NCBI RefSeq assembly: GCF_019880365.1
Contig: NZ_CP082271.1
Location: 1,612,001 to 1,676,000 of the forward strand
Length of the DNA stretch: 64,000 nucleotides
Source of the DNA: Pseudomonas sp. DNDY-54
GTDB lineage: Bacteria > Pseudomonadota > Gammaproteobacteria > Pseudomonadales > Pseudomonadaceae
Direction: 5' to 3'
Below are positions 52,957-62,242 of the stretch, piece after piece. Numbering within the stretch: the stretch's first letter is position 1; every line of letters starts with the position of its first letter. A model generated the notes under the pieces. It was not told where the DNA came from. It was given only the letters and a program-made list of their open reading frames with translations, and did no database searches. Both the position numbers and the translations under genes were made by a program.

Positions 52957-53379
52957 GTGGAGCCGGAATCCATTGTCTACGGCAGTATCCGTGACTGGCC
53001 CTCCGCCGATGCTGAGCAGCATCGACAGCGCCGCGCCGTTAATCGTCGTGCGTTGGATAGCTTGCCGCGGGGGGAGGGGTGGCCCTTTATCGGGCGGGAG
53101 ATGTTTGCCTGCTGTGCGGACGAGGGTGTGTATCAGACCCAGGTGATTCACTTCGGCGCCAGCTACCGCGCGGTGGAGTATGAATGGGCGCTGTGGGTTC
53201 GCAGTTTCGAAGCGTTACTTGACGAGCTCTACTGGACCAGCGCGGTGGTTCATTTGGAGACGGAGCTCAACGGCACTCACACCTTCCGCTGGGAAACAGA
53301 AAGCGGCTCTCATAGCCCACATCAGCATGATCTGCGCATGCGCTGTGCATGGGAGCGCGACGGCGGCGTGCTGGGCTGA
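52957..53379 (+). CDS. Hypothetical protein, 140 residues
   Basis: A 140-residue soluble, acidic protein not recognised as a known family. Start GTG at 52957 with GGAG eight bases upstream; no ATG option exists. It is rich in Trp, Tyr and His (GASYRAVEYEWALWVRSFEALL, HLETELNGTHTFRWETESG) and has Cys pairs (FACCADEG). No signal peptide or membrane span. Confidence 0.65.
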   Translation: MEPESIVYGSIRDWPSADAEQHRQRRAVNRRALDSLPRGEGWPFIGREMFACCADEGVYQTQVIHFGASYRAVEYEWALWVRSFEALLDELYWTSAVVHLETELNGTHTFRWETESGSHSPHQHDLRMRCAWERDGGVLG

Positions 53380-53382
53380 GCC

Positions 53383-53613
53383 TCAATCTTCCAGCCATTC
53401 CTTGGGCACGTCACGTCTGAGCGCTAGCTGGCATTGCTGGTGGTCGGCGTCGAAGACAATCACCGCCGTGCCCTTGCTCAATGCATGGCGTACCCGTTCA
53501 ACGCGGACGTCCAGTGGCGTCTCGTCCCCATTGTCCGTGCCTTCACGGGTGACAAAATCCTCGATCAGGCGGGTGAGGGTTTCCGGTTCTAGCTGATTGT
53601 GTGGGATGAGCAT
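53383..53613 (-). CDS. yheU: YheU family protein (UPF0270)
   Basis: A 76-residue conserved protein: MLIPHNQLEPETLTRLIEDF, then VTREGTDNGDETPL, matching the YheU pattern. Role unknown. It follows the hybrid kinase gene leftward, with 9 bases between, an arrangement I recall from P. aeruginosa next to the NAGGN genes. Confidence 0.93.
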   Translation of the reverse strand: MLIPHNQLEPETLTRLIEDFVTREGTDNGDETPLDVRVERVRHALSKGTAVIVFDADHQQCQLALRRDVPKEWLED

Positions 53614-53622
53614 GGGTTCGTT

Positions 53623-56385
53623 TCAGGTCGGACGGTCAGATTCGGCGATCGTCGAGGAGTGTAGGAAGCGATCCAGGCAAGCATACAGCTGCTCGCTTTC
53701 CAGTGGTTTGCCGATGAAGTCGTCCATTCCGGCGTCGCGGCCTTGCTGGCGGTGGCCGTCGAGGACGTGGGCAGTCAGGGCAACGATCGGCACTGAGGCG
53801 ATCCCCCGTTCGATCTCGAGACGGCGGATCTGCCGACTCGCCTCGAAGCCATCGAGTTCCGGCATCTCGCAATCCATCAAGATAAGCTGAACGGCAGACG
53901 GTTGTTCGCTGTAAACCGACACCGCCCGCCGACCGTTCTCCGCAATCATCACTTCGTATCCACGCTTTTTCAGCAGACTTGAAACCACCATCTGACTGAC
54001 GGGGTTGTCTTCTGCGATGAGGATGCGCGGAGGCGAGGCCGACGCCTTGGGGCCTGGCGCGGCTGGCTCAACGGATTGGCTGCCCGTGGGTTGGTAGAGG
54101 CGATGCAACGCATCACGCAGCGGGCCAAGCAGGAGCGGTAGCGCCAAATTGGCGAGCCGAAGCGTCGGTACCAGAACGGGATATTCGGTGTGCGGCGGGC
54201 AAAGCAGCATCACGCGCTGATTCGATTTGAGTTGGGTGCCCAAGGCTGTCAGCCAGTTCCGGGGCTTCCCTGGCCACGGCGCGATGATTATCAGCAATGG
54301 CGTGTCGGCGTGATCGTCGAGATAACGCGGCAGTCGTTGCGGTTCTTCGCAGCGCACCACTGACATACCCCAACGCATCAATAGATTGCTCATGGCATCG
54401 AGCGCATGAATGTCCTGGGAAGCGATCACTGCCGTGCGACCTTCCAGCAGGGTCGTCAGCGAATCAATGTGGCTGTCCGCATCGAGCAGCGGAAGGTCGA
54501 AGCTGAAACAGCTGCCCTGACCAGGAGTGCTCTGCACCTCTATCTGGCCACCCATCATTTCCACCAGCTCCTTGCTGATGACCAGCCCGAGACCGCTGCC
54601 GCCATAGCGGCGCGTAGTGCTGGAATCGCCTTGAGCAAAGGAAACGAACAGCTGCGCGATTGTTTCTTCGCGCATGCCGATACCGCTGTCGGAGATCGAG
54701 AAGAGCAACCGTGGCGCATCTGCCGGACCCTGAACGCCGACCTCGAGCATGACGCAACCGTGTTCGGTGAACTTGAGCGCGTTGTTCAACAGGTTCAGCA
54801 AAACCTGCTTGAGTCGGGTTGGATCGCCACGGACTCGCCGCGGCACACCTGGCATCAGGCTGACATGAAGGCTCAGCTGCTTTTCCAATGCCTGGGCGGT
54901 AAACAGGCTGATGGTTTCCGAGACCACCGCTTCCAATTCGAACTCGATGTCTTCCAACACCAGCTTGCCGGCGCCGATCCGCGCGTAGTCGAGAATGTCG
55001 TTGATCACCGACATCAACGAGGCGCTTGAGCTTGAAATGGTATCGAGATAGAAGCGCTGATTGCGATCCAGCGAGGTCTCGCGAAGCAGTTGCAGCATGC
55101 CGATCACGCCGTTGAGCGGCGTACGGATTTCGTGACTCATTTTTGCCAGAAAACGGCTTTTGGCCTGGTTCTCGCTTTCCGCGCGCGCCGCCGCCTGACG
55201 GGACCGGAAGCCTTCCTCCTTGAGGAGATTGATGCGGTCGGCGAGGCCGATGGACAGAGTGATCAACTCGAAGGCGATACCGGCCTTGACGATCCCCGAA
55301 CCATACATTCCAAACAGATTGAAGCCCAGGGAGCCTGCCGTAACGATGACGAAGGTCATCAACAGCACACCCCACGCCAGCGTGTAATAGAACCCATAGC
55401 GAACACCGTGCCGCCAGACGAATGCACCGGTGAGCAGCAGACCGATAGACGAAGCGATCACCATGACGCTGGCAAGAATGCTCCATGTCTGCTGGTTCAG
55501 CACAACGCCGGACAGCAGGCCGCCGAACGAGATCAGGAAGGCCACACGCAGCGCGAAATCGAGCCTCGGGAAATATTCACGCGTATGCAGGAAGTGGCGA
55601 CTGAACTGGATTGATATCAGGCAGTGGCTGAGCATCAAGGCATAGATGGCGACCGCTACGACGCCGCCGTCGTCGGATAGCCATTTAACCAACAGGCCGT
55701 CAAAGCTGAGCGCAAACAAGCCGACATTGAGGTTGTAGACCAGGTACCAGAAAAACGCCGGTTCACGGAGCGACAGAAACAGGAAGAGGTTGTAGCAGAA
55801 CATCGCGAACAGCACGCCGTAGAAGGCGCCGGCAAGGCTCATCGATTCCTCGGCTGCGGCAGCATTCGCCCCGTAGCTGCTGAAATACAGGGGCATGTAC
55901 AGCGTGCTGCTGCTCTTCACCCGCAGCAGTAGCGTTGAGGTACCGGGTTGCAGGTCGACAGGAAACCAGTAGTTACTGACTTTGACTGAGCGCTCGTCGA
56001 AAGAGTGGCTGTCGCCGGACTGCTGTCGGCTTATGCTGCCGTCGGGATTCCGCAGATACAGTTCAATGTGATCCAGCAGGGGGTAATTGATCTCGAAGAA
56101 GCCGCCAAGCGATGCGGCGAGGCGGTTGTCCAGCTCGACACGAAACCACCATGTGTCGGTGCTCTTGCCTTTGTTGGCATGCGTGCCACGGACCGGCTCG
56201 AAGGTTTTTTCCGGCAGACCGAAGACTTCGTCGGCGCGGAGTTCGGCACCCGGGTCGCGCAGAAAATATGTCCAGTGACCGAGCGGTTGGCGGAACTCTT
56301 CCGATTCGACCGGTACGGGCGTGAACGCCGACACCTGCGCCGATAGGCAATAGAGAAAAATAACCAGGCAGAGACGCGGCAGCAT
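53623..56385 (-). CDS. 7TM-DISM hybrid histidine kinase with receiver
   Basis: A 920-residue membrane sensor. The start is ATG 56385, giving a signal peptide (MLPRLCLVIFLYCLSAQVSA). A periplasmic 7TMR-DISMED2 domain (about 25-170) is followed by seven membrane helices (about 185-380), HisKA with H418 in SHEIRTPLNG, and HATPase_c with FSDSGIGM-type and RRYGGSGLGLVISKELVEMM residues. A degenerate receiver lacks the acidic pocket (about 650-770). The final intact receiver (about 790-915) has RILIAEDNPV and LILMDCEMPELDGFE. Domain order resembles RetS/LadS-type sensors. It sits beside the NAGGN operon. Confidence 0.93.
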   Translation of the reverse strand: MLPRLCLVIFLYCLSAQVSAFTPVPVESEEFRQPLGHWTYFLRDPGAELRADEVFGLPEKTFEPVRGTHANKGKSTDTWWFRVELDNRLAASLGGFFEINYPLLDHIELYLRNPDGSISRQQSGDSHSFDERSVKVSNYWFPVDLQPGTSTLLLRVKSSSTLYMPLYFSSYGANAAAAEESMSLAGAFYGVLFAMFCYNLFLFLSLREPAFFWYLVYNLNVGLFALSFDGLLVKWLSDDGGVVAVAIYALMLSHCLISIQFSRHFLHTREYFPRLDFALRVAFLISFGGLLSGVVLNQQTWSILASVMVIASSIGLLLTGAFVWRHGVRYGFYYTLAWGVLLMTFVIVTAGSLGFNLFGMYGSGIVKAGIAFELITLSIGLADRINLLKEEGFRSRQAAARAESENQAKSRFLAKMSHEIRTPLNGVIGMLQLLRETSLDRNQRFYLDTISSSSASLMSVINDILDYARIGAGKLVLEDIEFELEAVVSETISLFTAQALEKQLSLHVSLMPGVPRRVRGDPTRLKQVLLNLLNNALKFTEHGCVMLEVGVQGPADAPRLLFSISDSGIGMREETIAQLFVSFAQGDSSTTRRYGGSGLGLVISKELVEMMGGQIEVQSTPGQGSCFSFDLPLLDADSHIDSLTTLLEGRTAVIASQDIHALDAMSNLLMRWGMSVVRCEEPQRLPRYLDDHADTPLLIIIAPWPGKPRNWLTALGTQLKSNQRVMLLCPPHTEYPVLVPTLRLANLALPLLLGPLRDALHRLYQPTGSQSVEPAAPGPKASASPPRILIAEDNPVSQMVVSSLLKKRGYEVMIAENGRRAVSVYSEQPSAVQLILMDCEMPELDGFEASRQIRRLEIERGIASVPIVALTAHVLDGHRQQGRDAGMDDFIGKPLESEQLYACLDRFLHSSTIAESDRPT

Positions 56386-56600
56386 GTAGGAACCCGAATG
56401 GTACAAAGTCGGCGGTCAAGCGGGGCACCAGTACCCACAGCATGCGGGAGATGGGTGCGCGAATGGCAAGCGAACTTCGCCTGGTGCCTGATCTGCTCAA
56501 GCAACCCATAGATATCAGACGCTTGCGACTTTGCCCGGATCAGAGCCGCCTCGCAATCGGCAATTGCCTCAACTTGGCGGCATATCATGAAACCTGAAAT

Positions 56601-57800
56601 TCAATCGGATGAATTGTCGGAACGCTTGTCGAAGATCGAATCGACTGGCGGGACGCGGGTATCGTTTTCCATCTGCGCATCATGCTCGAGCTGGTGGCTG
56701 AAGCTCTCGAGCGAGCCATGGCTCGTATTTGCGTCGCTGGCGAACACCGGTGGGCTCAGCAGGTAGGTACTGATCAGACGGCTCATCGCTGCCAGGCTGT
56801 CAATATGGGTCCGTTCGTAGCCGTGGGTCGCATCGCAGCCGAACGCAAGCAGGGCGGTACGGATGTCGTGTCCTGCCGCAATCGCCGACTGAGCGTCACT
56901 GTGGTAATACCGAAACAGGTCACGGCGCACCGGTATATTGTGGTTCTCACCCAGTTTGATCAGGTGCCGTGACAGGTGATAGTCATAGGGCCCGCCAGAG
57001 TCCTGCATCGCAACGGTTACGGCGTGCTCGCTTGACTCCTGACCTTTGGCGCTCGGTGCGATGTCGATGCCGACAAATTCACTGACGTCCCACGGCAACG
57101 CGCCGGCCGCACCGGAGCCTGTTTCTTCGGTAATGGTGAATAAGGGATGACAGTCGATTGGCAATTCCTGGCCACTCTCGACCACAGCCTTCAATGCAGT
57201 CAACAACGCCGCGACGCCCGCCTTGTCGTCTAGGTGCCGTGCGCTGATATGGCCGCTTTCGGTGAACTCGGGCATCGGATCGAATGCGACGAAATCGCCG
57301 ATGTTGATACCCAGACCAACGGTGTCGGCTCGGCAGGAGGTATGTGCATCCAGGCGTAGCTCAACGTGGTCCCAGCTGATAGGCATCTCATCGACTGCCT
57401 TGTTGAACGCGTGGCCGGAGGCAAGCAATGGCAACACGCTGCCGCGGATGACACCGTTGTCGGTGAACACACTGACGCGGCTACCTTCGGCGAATCGGCT
57501 TGACCAGCAGCCGACTGGCGACAGGCCCAGGCGACCCGTGTTGTGAATCTCTCGAACGCTGGCGCCGATGGTATCCAGGTGCGCGGCGATGGCGCGATCG
57601 GGGCTGTCCTTGAGGCCTTTGAGTGTCGCGCGAATGGTGCCGCGCCGAGTCAGCTCGAAGGGGATATCCAGTTCTTTCAGGCGTTCGGCGACGTAACGCA
57701 CGATGGTGTCGGTAAACCCGGTGGGGCTGGGAATCGCCAGGGTTTCCAGTAATACGCGTTGCAGGTAGTTGAGATCGGGCTCGGGTAGCTTTGCAGTCAT
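56601..57800 (-). CDS. M42-type peptidase of the NAGGN locus
   Basis: A 399-residue zinc hydrolase of the M42/M20-like group, of the kind annotated as 'osmoprotectant NAGGN system M42 family peptidase'. Metal-site segments are RAIAAHLDTIGASV, ARHLDDKAGVAAL, ITEETGSGAAG, GIDIAPS and DATHGYERTHID. Its role, possibly turnover of the osmolyte or its peptide precursor, is unproven. It follows the synthetase gene (leftward) by 121 bases. Confidence 0.88.
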   Translation of the reverse strand: MTAKLPEPDLNYLQRVLLETLAIPSPTGFTDTIVRYVAERLKELDIPFELTRRGTIRATLKGLKDSPDRAIAAHLDTIGASVREIHNTGRLGLSPVGCWSSRFAEGSRVSVFTDNGVIRGSVLPLLASGHAFNKAVDEMPISWDHVELRLDAHTSCRADTVGLGINIGDFVAFDPMPEFTESGHISARHLDDKAGVAALLTALKAVVESGQELPIDCHPLFTITEETGSGAAGALPWDVSEFVGIDIAPSAKGQESSEHAVTVAMQDSGGPYDYHLSRHLIKLGENHNIPVRRDLFRYYHSDAQSAIAAGHDIRTALLAFGCDATHGYERTHIDSLAAMSRLISTYLLSPPVFASDANTSHGSLESFSHQLEHDAQMENDTRVPPVDSIFDKRSDNSSD

Positions 57801-57921
57801 GATAATTCCTTGGTGGCACGTGAATGGCTGCCGCCATGCGGTTGACTGAATGTGCGCGGTGCCATGTTAAGCGTGGCGCCGCGGACGACGGTTGTGCCGC
57901 CTGGTCCGTGGCGCTTCACGG

Positions 57922-59664
57922 CTAATGGGTGTTATGGCTGAGCGGAAACAGCAGGTCGATGAATCGCTCCGCGGTTGGCTGCGGATGGTGGTTCGCCAGG
58001 CCGACGCGCTCATTGGCCTCGATGAATACGTACTCTGGTTGGTCCGCGGCCTGCACCAGCAGATCCAGGCCAACGACAGGAATATCCAGCGCACGTGCGG
58101 CGCGAACGGCCGCATCGATCAGCTCGGGATGGAGTCGATCCGTGACGTCATCGAGGGTGCCGCCGGTATGCAGGTTCGCGGTCCGTCGCACGGCCAGATG
58201 CTCGCCGCGTGGCAGGACGCTGTCGTAGTCGAAACCGGCATCTTCGATGCAGCGCTGGGTTTCTCTGTCCATCGGAATCCGGCTCTCGCCACCGGTCGCT
58301 GCCTGACGGCGGCGACTTTGGGCTTCGATCAGTTCACGGATGCTGTGGCTTCCATCGCCCACCACCTCCGCGGGCCGGCGAATGGCTGCTGCCACCACGT
58401 CGTAGCCGATCACCACCACGCGTAAGTCAAGACCTGGGTGGTAGCTTTCGAGCAGCACGCGCTGGTCGAACTGGCGTGCCTGGACGATAGCGCTCCCCAG
58501 CGCCTCAACGCTGCGCAGATCAACCGAGACGCCGTGACCCTGTTCGCCATCGACGGGCTTGACCACGACGCTGCCGTGTTCCTCGAGAAACGCGGCGTTG
58601 CTTTCTTCTGACCCTGCCAATTGTTGCGCCGGCAGTTTCAGGCCGGCTTTGGCAAGGGTGCGATGGGTCAGGCATTTGTCCTGGCACAACGTCATGCTGA
58701 CCGCGGAGGTCAGGTCTGACAGCGACTCGCGGCAGCGCACCTTGCGGCCGCCCTGGGTCAGCGTGAACAGCCCAGCCTCGGCGTCATCGATACTGATCTC
58801 GATGCCGCGTCGACGCGCTTCGTCGACGATGATCCGCGCGTAGGGGTTCAGCTCGGCTTCCGGCCCGGGACCGAGAAACAACGCCTGGTTAATGGTGTTC
58901 TTGCGTTTGACGGTGAAGGTCTGCAAGTCGCGGAAGCCGAGCTTGGCGTACAGCGCCTTGGCCTGCTTGTTGTCATGCAATACGGACAGGTCCAGGTAGG
59001 CCAGGCCACGGCCCATGTACTGTTCGATCAGGTGACGGACCAGCGCTTCGCCAACGCCCGGGCGCGTGCAGCTCGGGCCGACCGCCAGACACCAGAGGCT
59101 GGAGCCGTTCTCGGGGTCGTTGAACGCTTTCTGGTGGTTGATCCCCATGACGCTACCAATGATCTGTCCGGAGTCGTCATCCTCAGCCAGCCAATACACC
59201 GGCCCACCGTTTTCACGTGGTGTACACAATTCAGGATTCACCGGCAGCATGCCGCGTGACTGATACAGGCAGTTGATCGCCTTCCAGTCAGCGTCGCTTT
59301 GCGCCCGGCGAATGCCGAAGCCACGGAAACTGCGACGTGCCGGACGGTAATCGGTGAACCAGATCCGCATCGTATCGGAGGGGTCGAGAAACAGTTGTTG
59401 CGGGGCGTAGGAGAGCACCTGATGTGGGGCTGCGACATATAGAGCGATGTCACGCTCGCCCGCTTGCTCGTCGAGCAGATCGGTGGCCAACTCGGCCGGG
59501 TCGGAATAGGTATGACCGATCAGAATGCGGCCCCAGCCACAATGCAGCGTTACCGGGCGCTGAGGCTCTTCCTGCCCATCTTCGGCAAGACGCGCCTGCA
59601 ATCGCTCGTAGGTCGGTGCCTGGCCGCGCAACAGCCGCTGTCCGTAAGCTTGAGACTTCTGCAT
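57922..59664 (-). CDS. ngg: N-acetylglutaminylglutamine synthetase
   Basis: A 580-residue fusion that acetylates glutamine and joins two glutamines. The start ATG 59664 follows AAGGAAA, preferred over an earlier in-frame start. A GNAT domain (about 115-255) has LAVGPSCTRPGVGEALVRHL. An ATP-grasp domain (about 300-575) has VVVKPVDGEQGHGVSVD, AAAIRRPAEVVGDG and PEYVFIEANERVGL. With AsnO it makes NAGGN, an osmoprotectant of halotolerant pseudomonads. Confidence 0.94.
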   Translation of the reverse strand: MQKSQAYGQRLLRGQAPTYERLQARLAEDGQEEPQRPVTLHCGWGRILIGHTYSDPAELATDLLDEQAGERDIALYVAAPHQVLSYAPQQLFLDPSDTMRIWFTDYRPARRSFRGFGIRRAQSDADWKAINCLYQSRGMLPVNPELCTPRENGGPVYWLAEDDDSGQIIGSVMGINHQKAFNDPENGSSLWCLAVGPSCTRPGVGEALVRHLIEQYMGRGLAYLDLSVLHDNKQAKALYAKLGFRDLQTFTVKRKNTINQALFLGPGPEAELNPYARIIVDEARRRGIEISIDDAEAGLFTLTQGGRKVRCRESLSDLTSAVSMTLCQDKCLTHRTLAKAGLKLPAQQLAGSEESNAAFLEEHGSVVVKPVDGEQGHGVSVDLRSVEALGSAIVQARQFDQRVLLESYHPGLDLRVVVIGYDVVAAAIRRPAEVVGDGSHSIRELIEAQSRRRQAATGGESRIPMDRETQRCIEDAGFDYDSVLPRGEHLAVRRTANLHTGGTLDDVTDRLHPELIDAAVRAARALDIPVVGLDLLVQAADQPEYVFIEANERVGLANHHPQPTAERFIDLLFPLSHNTH

Positions 59665-59749
59665 GGTGTTTTCCTTGGAACATGTCATGACGACCGGAAC
59701 AGGCGAAGCACGCTGCTCACGCTAGCTCAGCGTCGTCACAGACGAGTGC

Positions 59750-61522
59750 TTATAGGCCTTGCTCGCTCAACCATAGGTTGACTGCTGCCAGTTGCCACAG
59801 TTTCGAACCCCGCAGAGGCGTCAGCTGGCCTTCCGGGTCATTGAACAGTTTCTCGAGCATCGCCGGGTTATACAGGCCGCGATCCTGGCTCGGGTCCGTC
59901 AGCAATTCGCGCACCCAGTTCAAGGTGTTGCCTTGGAGATGTTTGAGCCCTGGCACCGGGAAATAACCCTTTGGCCGGTCGATGACTGCAGCCGGGATCA
60001 CCTTTCGCGCCGCTTCCTTGAGAACGTACTTGCCGCCCTCAGGCAGTTTGTACTTGGCCGGAATACGTGCCGAAAGCTCCGCCACGTTGTGATCCAGGAA
60101 GGGCACGCGCGCTTCCAGGCCCCAGGCCATCGTCATGTTGTCGACGCGCTTGACCGGGTCGTCGACCAACATCACGGTGCTGTCGATACGTAGCGCCTTG
60201 TCTACCGCCGCGTCAGCGCCCGGCTGGGCGAAGTGCTGGCGTACAAAGTCGCCTGAGAAGTCACCCTTGACCCACTGTTGCTGCAGCGTCTCGGCATATT
60301 CTTCATAGGTGCGGTCGCGGAACGCGGCGAGATAGGCCTCGACCGGGTCCTGCGCGCCATCCACTTGTGGGTACCAGTGGTAACCCGCGAACAGCTCGTC
60401 TGCACCCTGGCCGCTCTGTACAACCTTGCAGTGCTTGGATACTTCACGCGAGAGCAAGTAAAAGGCGATGCAGTCGTGACTGACCATTGGCTCGCTCATC
60501 GCACGGAAGGCAGCGGGCAATTGCTCGAGGATTTCCTTTTCCTGGATGCGCAGCTGATGGTGTCGCGTCTGGTAATGCTCGGCGATCAGGTCGGAATATT
60601 TGAATTCGTCACCGCGTTCGCCGCCGGCATCTTCGAAACCAATCGAGAAGGTCAGCAGATTGTCCGCTGCGCCGGCTTCGCGCAGCAGGCCTACGAGCAG
60701 GCTGGAATCGACCCCGCCGGACAACAGCACGCCTACATCGACCGCGGCGCGCTGGCGCAGGGCGACGGACTGGCGCAGCGTTGCCAGGGTGCGGTCCTGC
60801 CAATCTTCGAAGCTGTACTGCTGCTCTTCTTCCGAGGCGCCAAATTCGAGCTGCCACCAGCGTTGCTGGCTGGTTTTACCCGTCGCGTCGACGCGCATGA
60901 ACGTACCCGGCGGCAACTTTTCAATGCCGGCAATCAACGTGTCAGGCGCCGGGACCACTGCGTGGAAACTCATGTAGTGGTTGAGCGCAACAGGGTTGAG
61001 CACGCCGGCAATATCACCCCCTTTGAGCAGCGCCGGAAGCGTCGAGGCGAAACGCAGTCGGTCGCCGGTCTTCGACAGATAGAGCGGCTTGATGCCGAGG
61101 CGATCGCGCGCAATGAACAGTTCCTGTACGTCGCGCTGCCATATCGCGAACGCAAACATGCCATTGAGCCGCGGCAGCAGCGCCTCGCCCCAGGCATGAA
61201 AACCCTTGAGCAGGACTTCCGTATCGCCGCCGGAGAAGAAGCTGTATCCCAGCGCTTCGAGCTCGGCACGCAATTCCGGGTAGTTGTAGATGGCGCCGTT
61301 GAAGACCATCGAGAGGCCCAGCGCGGAATCGATCATTGGCTGGCCCGAGGCCTCGCACAGATCCATGATTTTCAAGCGACGGTGGCCGAGTGCAAGCGGG
61401 CCTTGGCTGTTGAAGCCACACGCGTCTGGGCCACGGGAAGTGAGGTGTTGGGTGATGCGTTCAACGGCGGCCAGATCGGCCGGTTGATTATCGAAGCGAA
61501 GTTCGCCAGCTATGCCACACAT
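59750..61522 (-). CDS. asnO: N-acetylglutaminylglutamine amidotransferase
   Basis: A 590-residue class II glutamine amidotransferase of the asparagine synthetase B type that amidates the dipeptide in NAGGN synthesis. The start ATG 61522 (behind AAGGATC) places Cys2 as the N-terminal nucleophile in MCGIAGE; the frame upstream to 61624 is not used. The synthetase domain has VLLSGGVDSSLLVGLL, and GLEARVPFLDHNVAEL is the conserved C-terminal motif. First gene of asnO-ngg-peptidase. Confidence 0.95.
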   Translation of the reverse strand: MCGIAGELRFDNQPADLAAVERITQHLTSRGPDACGFNSQGPLALGHRRLKIMDLCEASGQPMIDSALGLSMVFNGAIYNYPELRAELEALGYSFFSGGDTEVLLKGFHAWGEALLPRLNGMFAFAIWQRDVQELFIARDRLGIKPLYLSKTGDRLRFASTLPALLKGGDIAGVLNPVALNHYMSFHAVVPAPDTLIAGIEKLPPGTFMRVDATGKTSQQRWWQLEFGASEEEQQYSFEDWQDRTLATLRQSVALRQRAAVDVGVLLSGGVDSSLLVGLLREAGAADNLLTFSIGFEDAGGERGDEFKYSDLIAEHYQTRHHQLRIQEKEILEQLPAAFRAMSEPMVSHDCIAFYLLSREVSKHCKVVQSGQGADELFAGYHWYPQVDGAQDPVEAYLAAFRDRTYEEYAETLQQQWVKGDFSGDFVRQHFAQPGADAAVDKALRIDSTVMLVDDPVKRVDNMTMAWGLEARVPFLDHNVAELSARIPAKYKLPEGGKYVLKEAARKVIPAAVIDRPKGYFPVPGLKHLQGNTLNWVRELLTDPSQDRGLYNPAMLEKLFNDPEGQLTPLRGSKLWQLAAVNLWLSEQGL

Positions 61523-61726
61523 AAGATCCTTACCGGTTCTGCCGTTGGGGAGTGTGACTGACGTGCGGATTGCGAAGTTCAGGTTTTCAGACCAGCGTGC
61601 GCCGCTCTGGGCCGCTGCTTCCAAGGCCTGCTTGAACGTTGCCTGCGCCGCCTGAAGTGCGTCCTACTGCGTCAGTCAGGTTTTACAGGGAAACAAAGGA
61701 ATGCTTTCATGTCAAACCGTTAGGGC

Positions 61727-62215
61727 ATGGAAACGCAGAATATGAGCGTGAAAAATATTCCAGATGAAACTAAGTGGATCGGAGCGGATACCTTGGAGTT
61801 ATCGGTGTTTAGGGCGCTTCGGCGTTTGCAGCAGGACGCGGAAGTTCATGCCAAACGCCTGGCTCGTTATGGTGGACTGAGCCCGGTGCAGCTGATGATT
61901 CTGCAGGTACTGGCTGGCGAAGGGCAGCTCACGGCCAGCGCGCTGAGTAAGCGGGTAAGCCTGACAGCCGCCACCCTCTCCGGACAGCTTGATCGGTTGG
62001 CCGAGCGGGGGTTGTTGTTGCGCCAGCGCGACGATCAGGATCGGCGCCGGCAATGGCTGCTATTGACGCAGGAGGGGCGGGCGCTGCAACAGCAAGCGCC
62101 GTCGTTGCTGTCGCCTGAGTTCGTTAAGCGCTTCGCTGCGCTACCTGAATGGGAGCAGCACGGCATCGCGGCAGCGCTGCTGCGTGCGGCATCAATTTGC
62201 GGTCCATTGGACTAG
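61727..62215 (+). CDS. MarR-type regulator, divergent from asnO
   Basis: A 162-residue winged-helix regulator. The DNA-binding part has LTASALSKRVSLTAATLSGQL as the recognition helix region, then QRDDQDRRRQWLLLT, the beta wing. Start at ATG 61727 or 61742. It is divergent from asnO over 204 bases, so it probably controls the NAGGN operon; I recall the same arrangement in P. aeruginosa. Confidence 0.9.
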   Translation: METQNMSVKNIPDETKWIGADTLELSVFRALRRLQQDAEVHAKRLARYGGLSPVQLMILQVLAGEGQLTASALSKRVSLTAATLSGQLDRLAERGLLLRQRDDQDRRRQWLLLTQEGRALQQQAPSLLSPEFVKRFAALPEWEQHGIAAALLRAASICGPLD

Positions 62216-62242
62216 CGTCAAACCCGACGCAAGCAGTCGAAG

